A DNA stretch of 64,000 nt from Aphanomyces cochlioides (taxonomy: Eukaryota; Oomycota; Saprolegniomycetes; Saprolegniales; Verrucalvaceae), in the NCBI GenBank assembly GCA_019828595.1, contig JAHQRK010000022.1, positions 496,001-560,000 on the forward strand, given 5' to 3'. This document shows positions 44,734 through 56,421 of this stretch, piece after piece. The notes beneath the pieces are model-generated. The model did not search any database. It saw nothing but the letters and a program-made list of their open reading frames with translations, and was not told the origin of the DNA. Each line of letters opens with the position of its first letter. Positions within the stretch are counted from its first letter, which is position 1. The position numbers and the translations under genes are program-made.

Positions 44734-46600
44734 CTACTCAAACTGATCTAGGGACCTCTTTTTGCTCTCAAGCCACTCCTTCGTTCGTTCGACAACGTCG
44801 AAGTCGTCTAGCTCTGGACCATCATGAGCACAAGTCATGAGATCCTCCAAATGGACAACTGACAAGTGGTTGCGTTGCTTGTTCTTTATGAGGTTTTGCA
44901 TCGAGAACGCCCGCTCACAGTCGACTGATCCGTGAGGAATTGTCAAGGCAATGCGAAGCAACGTGACAATAGAAGGATAGGATGAAGTGACGTGCTCGTT
45001 GGCCAGCGCTGTAGTAAGGAGATCGTTGGGAGACACACTTGCAAAGTTTGCTAGAGCGTAGAACTTGTACGAGGCATACTCTAGAAGGACAATTTCAACG
45101 TCCGGCAAATCTCCACGATAATGGCTTGCTAAGGTTTCAATTGATTCAAGTCCAAACGAAGCAAGCTATTGCACATCACCATGCGAGAGGGGTACAAGGC
45201 TGAAAATGCGTCGATAATTGATTGCGACTCAACTGGAAAGCGACATTTCAGTGCATGACTCAAACGAAGAACATAGCTGACGCAATTATTGTGCATCGTA
45301 CGAATTTCTTTGGACTTGTGGACAGCAAAACGAGTACCAAGATCTGCATGGCACTGACGAAGGCTGAGGCTAGAAGGAACCTTCTGACGTTGCAAACAGT
45401 AAATGTGTTCTCCAATTGATCTATTGCTACCAAAACCACAGGCAACACGCAAACGACGTTCAAACTTTGGGACTGCAATGACTTAGACAGCTGATTCACA
45501 ACGCCGACCACGTCTGTCATGTAGGCAACCCAGTAGTAAAAGTCGTCACGACTGAAAAAGTCATTATACAGATCTTGAGCCACGAGGCAATTCAAATCAT
45601 TCCGTAGAACATGGCGTAGGGCAAAAAATGTTTCAAACAGTACGGACAGGGATTCACCAAGAGAGAGCCATCGTGTTAATGCAATTTGCCGAGGACGAAG
45701 AAGTGAAAGGTTGAACTCATCAAGCGCAGCTTCAAGAGCGGTGAGGCGAGTGTGCGAGCGACTAAAATACGAGTACAACGTTTGAATCGCATGTATTTTG
45801 TGATCATCCTCGTCCATCATAGACTCTTGTAAAGCCAACTCCACACAATGAGCAGGGCAATGAAAACTAACCAACCCAGGATATTCAGTCGACAATCGTA
45901 AAGCCACTCCAGATTTACAACCCATCATAACGGATGCGCCATCACTGGCAAAACCAACAAGTCGCACACGCTCAAGGTCACGGCGACTAATAAGGTCGAG
46001 AATTGACGAAGTAATTGACTCAGATGTGTCGTTAAGAAGGGCCAAGATTCCCAAAAGACGCACTTGCACCACATCAAACACCACATGTCGGGCCATAGCA
46101 ACAAGGTTCTTGGACGACGAAATGTCGTTTGAATCATCAACCATGATCGAAAAAAGCATGCCTCCTTAATGGAGTCAGTTGTTCGCTTCAATATGTCGTT
46201 TGAACACACAGAGACCATTTCAACGACCTTTGAGATAGATGTTGTGTTCGAATACACTCCACGTTGGCCACTAAAACACTGGTCACCATTGTAATTGTCG
46301 ATTGAATCTCGCACAAGGCTTGTGAGATCGTTGAACCGTTGATATGGAAGCTTCTTCTTTGCTATGTAACAAGCACAACGCATTTCATGAACTGACCATT
46401 GACGATATGCAAACTCACCAACTGCACTTTTTCGTGTGATCGTTTGGTTGAGCTGATTCTCAATGGCCCTATTGAATGCCTGCTGAAGAGTACAGGGAAC
46501 GACTATCCACTTGGCCTACAGAATTACTTCGAATACTCACGAATAGTCGCCTCGGATTGGTCAGTATACTTCGAAATTCGTCTTTTCTTTTGTCCAATTA
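44734..46600 (-). pseudogene. hAT-superfamily transposase, frameshifted
   Basis: Reading from about 46600 downward: an N-terminal region leading into RCACYIAKKKLPYQRF; the RNase-H-like core with SIMVDDSNDISSSK (first catalytic Asp), GFASDGASVMMG (second) and FHCPAHCVELALQ, which is characteristic of the ZNF862-like hAT group; then the C-terminal dimerisation region YPSIVTLLRIALTIPHGS, VDCERAFS and NHLSVVHLEDL ending at 44734. The frame shifts once in a poly-T run near 46160 and again near 45260 and 45110. No clear TIR or 8-bp duplication was found. It catalysed cut-and-paste transposition when intact. Confidence 0.82.
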
Positions 46601-47254
46601 GATGCAATGTAGGAAATTTTATTCTGGAGAACATATTTTATGACAGTGTATTTAAATTCAGATCAAGTTTGCATTTATTAATGTCGAATTTCATTGCAGA
46701 CCAGTATACAGAATGAAAGTGGTTCAAATATCAAAGAATTCATTGTTTTGTCAGCTTTGAGTGGATGCCAGCGATACCAAAAAATCCATAGGAAAGTATG
46801 TTTCACCTTTGAATTGATTGTATTTTGCCTTGTCTGTTGCGCCAATATAGATGCCATCTCAAATATTGAAAAAGTATCTACCCAACCGGAATTGAACCGA
46901 GGGCGAATCAACAAATGACTGGTATGATATTTTGGGATTCAAAAATCAGTCTGAGGATACCTCCGGGCATATTGTCTGGTGAATAGGGTAAGCATGCGAA
47001 ATGTGAGCTGACCTGTTCTTGTAGCACATGTTACTTTACACATGATGTGAGGGGTGAAAGATTAGCATGGGGCCATCCAATTGGATGGCAGTGCGCCCCC
47101 ACCTTTTTAATATAAAATTTAAATTATATCAATAAAATAACTTGTATTCATTATGAAGAACAAAAATATTGAGCGAAAAAATATTAGACAAAATACCCCC
47201 CCCCTTAACCCTGGACCCCAAACACACAAATTCAATACAAAAAACAAGATAACT
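46601..47254. other. Intergenic
   Basis: The 3' flank of the pogo transposase and 5' flank of hAT. It contains a poly-C run near 47198. No gene is recognised. Confidence 0.45.
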
Positions 47255-48346
47255 TTACTGCTGCAAAACTTTTTCAAAACTGCGGAAAATTTCATCTTCC
47301 GTGATGCGTCCCCAGGCCAAAATGGAGCGGTTGATCAGGGCAGGTCTCTTCTTGGCGGCAGTTGGTGACTCAAGATCCTCAGTTTCATCATCTTCGATGT
47401 CGTCTTCATCAAGCCAAATGTCCCGCATGTGGCGCTTGAACGGCGCCATTATTCCAACGTCCAAAGGCTGACAGACCGACGTCGAGTTGGGTGGTAAGGC
47501 ACAGACATGACACCCCATATCGTTGATTGCCTTGTAGGACGACACACTGACATGGGGCTCGAAATTGTCGAGCATCACGACTGAGGGCCCTTCAATATCT
47601 TGCTCGAGGACGTCAACAAGGTATTGTTTCCAAACGACACCATCCATCCACGCCTTCTCTTGTACTGCGTAGGAATGGCCAACAGGATACGTGGGAATCT
47701 CATTCGTCGCGATCCTGCCACCGGGCTTTCCTCGGATGATGAACATGAGTGGTAGTTTCTTGCCATCGCCGCGTATCGTCAACACCGCAGTCATGCGGTA
47801 GGCATTCTTCTCACCAGCAGATATCTTGGCATCGCCACCTCGTATCGACCAAATGATACGAGGTGGCATTTCATAATAAATTCCAGTTTCATCAACATTG
47901 TACCTGAAGCAGTCGTCGTACGTTTCATACTGTCGATGGAAGTCGGCCGCAAATTCGTCGCGAATCGACATCAGTACATCTTGCTTGAGCTTCAATTTGC
48001 CAGGCCTCTGACGAGAAAATCCATGACGATGCGAAAAACGCTGGAGTAGCCGCAGTAGAGACTTGTATCCGTTGGACTTGTCGCTCAAATATGACCGAAG
48101 CCACTCCCGGTGGTTCTTCTTGATCCACTTGATTACGCGAGTGCATGTTAGAGCGCGCTCCTTTGCCCGCATGAGTGTCATATATTCTTTTAAGCCATTA
48201 GGGTCGGGGAGAATTTCTGCTCTTCCTACAGACTTTAGCTTCATACGCATTTTGCTGCCCTTGAAGGCTTCTATGGCATCACTGTTAAATTTATAGTAGT
48301 ACCATATCAAAAGTTCGATAGGCCAAGTGGATGGTCGTTCCCTGTA

Positions 48347-48565
48347 CACCTTTTTTCACTTAATTTAGACCTTTTCGCATTATCATTCGTCACAACCCCA
48401 AAGTAATTCAAAGAACATCCACTATATTTCACCTATCATTCATTGTATTTCATGGCAGGTCAAAACTAGACCATTATAATTCGTCCAAAATGCAGTCAAT
48501 TTCATCCAACGAACATTTAAATTCATTTTATCTCAATATATTTCACCTACTGTGCAGTATATTTC
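48347..48565. repeat. Left 219-bp terminal inverted repeat
   Basis: Reverse complement of 49938-50156. It contains two TATATTTCACCTA/ATATTTCACCTA-like direct motifs near its inner end that could bind transposase. Confidence 0.9.
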
Positions 48566-48631
48566 ATCATTTCTCAACTGGCTCTCACACAAGAGTTTGG
48601 CGCGCTTTTCACATAATCATTCAAACCAAGA

Positions 48632-49805
48632 ATGGGAGAGATCGAGCAGCATCCCATGACGCCGGTGAGTCGAAGAGAAATGAGGAGATAACTCACATGA
48701 CGACAGCCAAGTCGACGCGGACCATACAAGCGAATTCCACTGTCTGCTAAAAAGCGTGTTGTAGCAGCACATGACGCCGGCCAGGACTGGAAATCTGTTG
48801 CGCGGGCGAATGGAATCAATTTGTCCACTGCAAAAGGATGGCTTTTGCTTGATTCACTCACACCCAAACAAAGAGGTATATAGATTCCCAATCATTGCTC
48901 ATGTCACCTAGGAGGATACAAGCCCAGAAAATTGTCTCCTGAAGACGTGGACACAATGGAGGCTTGGGTTGATTTCGATTGCCAAATGACTCTCACAGAG
49001 ATCAAAGCTAAAGTCGAACGCGACTTGAGCATTGTTGTTTCTGAAACAACTGTTCATCGTGCATTGGACGAACGTGTTTTCACGTTCAAAGATCTTCATT
49101 ATGAGCCTCTGCAGATGAATGATCCCATCTTCAAACAAAAACGACTGGAATATGTCCAAGAATTACGGGCATACCAACGCCAAGGCAAGATACCAATTTG
49201 GCTGGACGAAACCAACTTCAATTTGTTTTCTTGTCGCACGAAGGGCCGATCGAAGAGAAATACTCGTGCAAGGTTCGTCCGCGGAGGTGCCCAGAAGGGT
49301 AAAAATTTGCACATCATTGGTGCCATTTCGTCAACGAATTTTGTCTTTTGCACGAAGAAGAGAGGTGCGTTCAAGTCGGCCGATGCGAATGACTGGTTGA
49401 GAAAAATGCTCCGTGCTGCAAAAGACCATTTTGGTGGCTTGTCTGATATCGTTGTCATCGCCGACAACGCACCATGTCATTCGAGGTACTTGATCTATGT
49501 AGAAATGCTTGATATATTGTAGATTATCTGGTGTATTCTCTGAAGCTGAGTTTGAAGAAGCATGTTTCCTCAAACTCGGTCCATATTCGCCCATGTTAAA
49601 CCCAATTGAGAACATGTGGTCGTCCTTGAAGAGTCGTATTAAGGCTATGCTCCGCGAGCGTCTTGTAGCCTTCATGGGACCACCGCCTGATGGCCAGACA
49701 CGCGACGAGTTTCGTATTGCGTATCTGGAATATATTGCCGATGAAGCAATTAATGGTTCGTATGATTTTAATGCTGTCTTCTCTGAACTATGCCTTAGGA
49801 ATTGA
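48632..49805 (+). CDS. Tc1/IS630-type DDE transposase (DD35E spacing), four exons, apparently intact
   Basis: The exons I derive are 48632-48664, 48707-48875, 48912-49485 and 49523-49805, joined by GT-AG introns of 42, 36 and 37 bp. They total 1059 bp, which is 352 codons plus stop with no interruption. The N-terminus carries helix-turn-helix-like segments (AHDAGQDWKSVARANGIN, then KVERDLSIVVSETTVHRAL). The catalytic core has IWLDETNF (Asp), VVIADNAPCH (Asp) and SPMLNPIENMW (Glu), with 35 residues between the second Asp and the Glu. It would cut the element out at its long TIRs and insert at TA. The start is chosen because it is the only ATG that splices into the long frame. Confidence 0.85.
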
Positions 49806-49937
49806 ACCTAACCGTCTGCATGTCTTCACGGGGAGACTCGAGCCGTTTTACGCCCGTGTCGAGAACATGGACAACATGGAAGTTGGCACTTGATCTTATG
49901 ATGTTTTGCGTTTGCGTGACGTGGATGCATTTCGCTC

Positions 49938-50156
49938 GAAATATACTGCACAGTAGGTGAAATATATTGAGATAAAATGAATTTAAATGTTCGTTGGATG
50001 AAATTGACTGCATTTTGGACGAATTATAATGGTCTAGTTTTGACCTGCCATGAAATACAATGAATGATAGGTGAAATATAGTGGATGTTCTTTGAATTAC
50101 TTTGGGGTTGTGACGAATGATAATGCGGAAAGGTCTAAATTAAGTGAAAAAAGGTG
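49938..50156. repeat. Right 219-bp terminal inverted repeat
   Basis: Reverse complement of 48347-48565, ending at the TA duplication at 50157. Confidence 0.9.
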
Positions 50157-50184
50157 TACATTTCGACACCATGATCACCAACAT

Positions 50185-53100
50185 GTGAAATCAATTAAAA
50201 TACCTACACGACGAGCTGGTCGAAAATCAACAAAGGCCACTCAAGAAATTATCTATGGATTTGGCTTTATTGATTCGGGATTACCAAAACGCCCCATGTG
50301 CGTCCTTGATGGCACGTATCAAAACAATTCAATCTGCCATTCATGAGTATCATGACAGGAAAAAAGTTCTACGGGAAGATACTGCTATACAAACTCATCT
50401 CGAGAAAGCAGAAAGGTGTACCAAATTTCACCTGAAGCTACCTCGCACTATCCCTTTACAAAAATCTCCCTTCAAGGCACTCAAAATGTCCAATGGAAAT
50501 ATTGCTACTGATCAACAATCAATTTCCTCGACACTCCACGAGTTTTATTCTGACCTGTATGGCGACCATGAGGCAGTTGACAAGGAAAGAATGGCCAAGT
50601 ATTTAAAAACTCTGATATCTCGCCGACTCAATATCGACGACAAGAGATTTATTGGAGCTCCTCTCACGGCAAACGAATTTTATTTTGCCATTAAACACTC
50701 CAAACGAAATTCGACACCCGGACCAAATTCACTGCCCTACGAAATCTTGAAAATGTTTCCCCATGAATGGTCCCTGGCTTTGGAAATGCTATACTATTAC
50801 CAAATCAACTCTCACTCCAACTTGGCACCCTCCCAATTGACAAGTTTAATTGTACTGCTGTACAAAAAGGACGACAAACTACTCCCAAAAAATTACCGTC
50901 CCATCAGCTTGGTGAATATCGACGTGAAAATCCTCGCAATGGTCCTTGCAGAACGAATGCAGAGAATCATTCAGTCGATTGTACACCCGGATCAAACAGG
51001 TTTTATTCGTGGTCGGTCAATCCAAATCAATTTACTGCGCTTGGAAGACCTGAATCACTTTATGAAGTTTTATTCCTCCGAGTCTATTGTGGCCCTTTTG
51101 GACTTTGAAAAAGCCTTTGATAGGGTCAACCATTCCTATTTACTGGCAACACTGAAGGAATTTAATTTTCCACCATCCTTTCTCAACATGGTCAAAGTGC
51201 TTTATTCAAATCGCCGTGGACGAATTATTGTCAATGGACATTTATCCAACCCATTTAAGATCCATCGTGGTGTTTTACAAGGCGATCCATTATCACCTCT
51301 TTTATTTGTCTTGGCACTAGAGTGTTTAGCCATACGCAAGAGAAAAGATTTGGGCATACGTATTGGTCATCACACTCACACCGGGAGTTATTATGCAGAC
51401 GACTCCCAATTGTATTCCAAAAATGCATCGACGTTGCAACTCCAACTTGACATCGTCAAAAAATTCTGTGATGTCTCTGGTTTCAAGTTAAATCTCTCCA
51501 AGACAGAATTATTAACCCATGCCAATTTACCTCCAGACCTGGCACCCTTGGCTATTACTGATGACAAACCTGCTAAATCGTTGAGCCTTTTAATTTCTCC
51601 CAACATCACAGCCACAACACGTTTAAATTCGCTATTGGAGAAACTGGTCACAAGAACACAATTATGGTCTTATCGAGCACGAACCCTACCTGGAAAAGTG
51701 ACAATCCTAAGGTCAATTTGTTTTCCTGTGCTCTGGTATAACTGCAATTTATTCCTATCGACAAAGAATATGCCAAACTATTCGACAATGTCGCCAAGCA
51801 ATTTATTCATGGCGATACAATTGATCCATATTCGACTCACCGTCATTTGCATCAATTCAACTCGGACATTGTTTTCCTTCCCAAAGCACAAGGTGGTCTC
51901 GGATTTAAATCGTCTACCCATTGGTAGTCAAAAATACACCGAGTCATGACCTTTAAAAGCTTCAAGCTACTCCTCGCACCACCTCACAACTCGTATGGTC
52001 AAACGAAATTGCCAGCATGGCTATCCATTGGAGAATATTTACTTTCCAGAGCCTTCAGTCCATGGGGAAATTTTTATGATCTCCTTTTTATGAGTCCACA
52101 CTCTAGTATGTACAAAGCCACATTACACCAAGATAAGGTTCCACCTCTCTGGTCAGCATTTACTCGACTATGGTTATCCTTATCTCCAACCCCGTTTAAA
52201 TTTCCCACAGTACAAGTCGATGGAAATTTTCCTCTTTGGCACAATCAATTCTTACCCTGGGAGAAAAATGTCTTTGAACACTGCTATCCAAAGACTTATG
52301 ATTATGCTGTATCACTGGCAAAATTAAATTTTACCCATGTTCGCCACCTACTTGATGAAAACGGCAATCTTATGGATCGGAAAATCCTGTTAGATTGGAT
52401 TAAGTCCCAATGCTCGAGACGCCGTTTAGCCACTCCCGATCATAAATGGTGGTATGCTCTACACGGGAGACTTAGAGCTATTCTACCAGCTCCACCCGAG
52501 GACAAAGAAATTAATTTTCGCCAGCCTACACCTTATCGGCAAACGGCTACCGAAATTACTTGGGCTGGAAATTTCAAAGATGGCTTTGTACCCTTTATTG
52601 ATGCCACCTTGGATGATTTAACGCATGAATTTAAATCCAAATCGGCTCAGGAGGTTTTACCCACAGCTCATTTATTGGTACCCTCGGATTTTTATGCCCT
52701 CAAGGAAAATATTAAAGTGGTCGCATTCTACAGGCAGCTCAAATTTATTCTGCCAACGTATAGTGCTTTCATATATCGACTGCTTATACGAGCATTACCT
52801 CTCCGATACAAATTCAAGTACTCGGACGACATCCCGAACACTTGTATTTTTTGTCATGAAGTGGAGACGTATAAACATTTCATCTTGGCCTGTCCATATA
52901 CTCGGGCATGTTGGAGTCCATTTCAATCCATGGCCAGATCCCTTAACTTTACTTGGCCAACTACCATGGAAAAAATATTCTTCTCTCCTATAGCACTCCA
53001 AGACAAAGACCTCCAAGCTGGATTTAATTTGCTGTGGCCAATTTTTTTAACTTGTATTTGGTATACTATATGGAAAACTCGGTGCGACCGGATTTACCGT

Positions 53101-53304
53101 CCAGATTTGCCTAACAAAACACCTATGACGATATCCATACTAGCAGGACACATTATAAAGCGGCATCTGTACCAACTCAATCGAGCCTCCTTGGACGACT
53201 CCACGAAGGCTTCCTTGACATCGGTGCTTCATAGTTTGCACCCGAATGAGTGGTTCTCTGCCCAAATTTTACCACAACTTCAAAACGAGACCTTGGAATC
53301 TTAA
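50185..53304 (+). pseudogene. LINE (L1/Tx1-like) ORF2: reverse transcriptase and zf-RVT, 5'-truncated
   Basis: The open frame is readable from about 50185 (first ATG 50255). RT motifs in order: NYRPISLVNIDVKIL, HPDQTGFIRGRSI, ALLDFEKAFDRVNH, GVLQGDPLSPLLFVLALE, SYYADDSQLY (catalytic) and GFKLNLSKTELL. The frame shifts near 51750, an in-frame TAG follows at 51925-51927, and the rest continues from 51946 to 53304, ending in a zinc-knuckle CIFCHEVETYKHFILACP. The expected N-terminal endonuclease is absent, typical of 5' truncation at insertion. The 564-codon frame and the next overlap at ATGA (51946), which looks like chance. No poly-A tail was identified. Confidence 0.87.
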
Positions 53305-55254
53305 GAAGCATGTTATATTGCAACCTTTGAAGAAATTCACCTAAGTCACCCATATCAATGGGAAAACTCAAAGTGGATTTTCTCGCGACCCACTTGGACT
53401 TTTCATGCGTTTGATGGCTCGTTAGCCCCAGCTAACAGAGCTCTATGAACACACCAAGTAACTCTACCTCATGCCGAGTCAATCACAAAGTTGACTTGAC
53501 TTTATCCGATCACACAAAATGGCAAACTATCGACAACCCTGGCATTGCCCTGGAGATCATTCCAGACATTTTAATGATCTTCAGGGTCGCTAGACAACCC
53601 AAGCAGACAAACACAAGCGTTAGATTGCAGAAAAGTGCAGTGGTTCTCTCACAACATCAATTTGAAATTTGTTACGACGTCTCCCCCTGGGGGCGAAATC
53701 TCAAAATCGAGTGCACACTTTTGTTCGGGGAAATTGCGCCACGGTGCCTAAAAGGTTCTCCCATGTCTCCTCCTCAAGATGTGCCAGTTTGCGAGTGCTC
53801 CAACCTCGCCAAACTCGCGAAACAAAGTTCGAAAGGAAATTCGACTTGGTGACACCCATTTTGAACCAGTTTCAACCCGTCACCAAAAGTGAAATTTCTC
53901 TCGACCTACTGCGTGGATTTCTACGTTTAGTGACTTGTTACCTCAGTTGAATCGAGCTCTATGCCGACACCAACTAGCACAAATTGCCGATCTATGGTTC
54001 AAAACCTCGAACCCATTTTGGACTGTCACCCAAACCGGTGAAACTCCAGGACAACTAGAACGCTTTCCCGACGGTCACTGAGTGACATCTAGGGGTCTAG
54101 TCGGTTGCTCCACCACTTATTACGACCAGCCAAAGTGTTAGAACGCCCTGAAATATCCTGGTTTGCTCGCAATCCTCGATCCAAAATGTCAACCACCCCT
54201 ATCCACAGGCTACAACACCTTAAGTCGGCTACAGGTCGCAAATCATTTCCAATCGACCGGCTACGACTCTTTTCCATCCTATCATGGCTAGACTTGGGTT
54301 TTAAGCCATCAAGCGTGATGATTGAAGCCCTGGAACCTACTTGCCGTCGCCCAGACAACTTTTGGTGAAATGGCTAAAACACATCGGAATGGCTCCTGAA
54401 TGTCCTCGCGATGGATTTGAGCTATCAAGCACCATGATAGCAGCACAGGAACCCAACTTCCGATTCCAAACCATTTTGAGCCGATATGGCTCCAAAACGA
54501 CCATCGTAGCTCATTTCAGCTACACGAATCTATATGCACCGATTAATATGGTGCATCCATCGCTACCCTCCATTGATGGAGGACACCAAGTATAGCTATC
54601 TATCTCACAGCCCTTCGGAAGTTATGACTCCATCAAGTTGCGCCGCCGAGATGTTCGATTGGAAAAATCACTGGTTTTGGCTAGCGCTCTCCCGCTACAC
54701 GCTACCTATGGCGATTCTAATGGTGCGCTATCCTTCGTACGTATCTGGCTACAATCCTGCCAAGTGGCTCCATGGACAGTGGCGCCGTTCGAAATCCAGC
54801 TCCGACGATGCTCGCGCTCGAGACCTATCCGTGCATGGCGCATGTCAAAATGGCACCTTCCAAATATTTTACCCTGTTTATTATTTTTGGGCGGTTTTCT
54901 CCAAGTGCCCAACCCGCGAGGGATTTTTTCTCTATCTCGCCACCATCAACTCCGACGATGACGCTCCTGAAAACAACTTTGCTTGTCATGGAACGACCGA
55001 CCTCGTTGACTTTTTTGGCTGGTCAAATCGTCCAAGAACATTTTATTTTGGATGGTCCTTACTCTCAAACCCAGCTTTTCCTATGGTTCCAGCGATTTAA
55101 TTCGGCCTCCTGAGGTCGAATTATATTGGCCACGGCCTCTTTTGGATTTTTTGGGCTCCTACCTTTTGCCAATTTATTTTTCTTGGGCCTGATTTTATTC
55201 TGTTTCGACCCTTTTGGCATTTTTTGGCCTTCCTCTCCTGTCGATTTATTTATT
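53305..55254. other. Unassigned repetitive-looking DNA downstream of the LINE
   Basis: Several open frames overlap here (for example 53445-53852 and 54534-55100) but none has a recognised domain. The end of the region (about 54900-55060) is related to 58030-58190 on the far side of the Harbinger element, sharing the exact 20-mer TATCTCGCCACCATCAACTC and similar peptide YLATINSD.D. It may be the remains of another retroelement into which Harbinger inserted. Confidence 0.4.
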
Positions 55255-55435
55255 AGGGGGTTTCAAAGTTGAATCTGAAATCAGATCGGAAATGTGTCTC
55301 ATGCTTTCCATGTTTGTGACTGGCTAAAATTTAACGACTCTGATCTGACTTCTGCTCTATCCTCTGAACCAATTTTGGCTAAGAGCCCAGAGCAGGACTC
55401 ATTTCACGGTTGCGAAAACTCCAAGCACAGCCAGT

Positions 55436-56410
55436 ATGGTGGTTCCCTGGGACGGCGACAACTGCAAGTGCTCGGAGTGTACGAAAGTGAGCATAGATGG
55501 ACGAAGTTCCATCGATATTCTCATTGCATGGGTCACGTTTCAAGACAGACGTTGTGAATACTCGAACTGGATGAGATACAAGGGGGCCACAAAGACCAAA
55601 ACAGGCTCAAACAAACGAACCATTGCAAACGAAATATCACAACTACTTAAACGTCATGGACTAGTGAGAGAGGGTGCAGCCGTTGTCGACAAGATAGCAC
55701 GAATTGTATCGTCTTTTACACGAGCAAAGGACTGGGAGCGCCAAACAGGACAGGGTGTGATGAACACAAAATGCTAGTTTTGACGAAACTAACATGGATG
55801 ACGATGAACTATCAGCACAGAACGAGGTATATCTTGGTCGTTATCAACTCAGGATGACAATTATGTAGAAAACTATAGAAGAAGCAATGCTTAGTATATG
55901 TAAATACTACAACGAGCTTGCACCTGTGCTCGAAGATAAACCACTGTGTACACCCATATATCATTCAAGTACTGGAGATGCTGTTCAAACAAATGACATG
56001 GATTATGAATTAACCGTTGACCGCGATGATGAACCTTTGCACGAAGTGGATTCAACTTTTGACCATGGATCACTACCAACCAAGGAGTCTGATAGAAGCT
56101 CCACCAAGCCCCCCAAAAGCAACTGAAGATATCAAGTGACAAGAAGCAGAAATCTTTTGGAGAAACGATTGCCTCGGCTATGGAAGAGCAGAGGAGAGTC
56201 CAACTTCAAATTGCCAAAGAATTTTTGATTTCTCAAGAGTGGGAAGCCAATATGCGGGCAAAAGAAGTTGAAATCAAGTCCAATGAGATGGAATTGCTTC
56301 GTAGAAAGCAATTACACAACGAAATCATGGAAAAATGTCGATTGATGCTACAGATGGGGCTACCAAAGGAAGAAATTTTGAACCACGCGAAAAATGAAAA
56401 GAGAGATTAG
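55436..56410 (+). pseudogene. Harbinger second ORF (Myb/trihelix-like DNA-binding protein), frameshifted
   Basis: The ATG at 55436 opens a helical DNA-binding segment (IAWVTFQDRRCEYSNWMRYK, then NEISQLLKRHGL, VVDKIARIVSSFTRAKDW). A one-base shift near 55765 and a GT-AG intron at about 55827-55869 lead to TIEEAMLSICKYYNELAPVL. A second shift in the CCCCCCAAAA run near 56112 reaches a C-terminal coiled coil (ASAMEEQRRVQLQIAKEF onward, to 56410). In Harbinger elements this partner binds the ends and brings the nuclease into the nucleus. As written it is broken twice, both times near homopolymers. Confidence 0.7.
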
Positions 56411-56421
56411 GAATGTAGTTT

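Larger units (their letters stand above)
48347..50156 (+). mobile_element. Tc1/IS630-like element with 219-bp terminal inverted repeats
   Basis: The element is 1810 bp, flanked by TA at 48345-48346 and 50157-50158, and begins CACCTTTTTTCAC. Its inverted repeats are 48347-48565 and 49938-50156; by eye they are identical except for one base. It carries a single plus-strand transposase gene that appears intact. Near-identical TIRs, a clean target duplication and an open gene together suggest recent or current mobility. Confidence 0.93.
47255..50161 (-). pseudogene. pogo/Tigger-type DDE_1 transposase, interrupted by a Tc1/IS630-like element
   Basis: From 48346 down to 47255 the frame is open for about 364 codons: a CENP-B-like helix region (RVIKWIKKNHREWL, RFSHRHGFSRQRPG), then the DDD core YNVDETGIYYEMP, VVMLDNFEPHV and CQPLDVGIMAPFKRH. 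The frame appears to start at GTG at 48349. When the inserted element (48347-50156) and one TA are removed, an ATG at 50161-50159 comes directly before TACAGGGAA, so the insertion sits 2 bp after that ATG. No Psq-type N-terminal exon is visible upstream, so the true N-terminus may be missing. Function: transposition, or a domesticated DNA-binding protein if intact. Confidence 0.85.

Noticed and set aside
46850..46920. tRNA-like B-box on the minus strand (GGTTCAATTCC)
   Set aside because: No matching A-box, anticodon arm or acceptor stem is found nearby.
51940..51955. Overlapping ATGA as a programmed reinitiation site in the LINE
   Set aside because: The RT-to-zf-RVT region should be one frame, and an upstream frameshift plus an in-frame TAG explain the split. 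The ATGA is probably chance.
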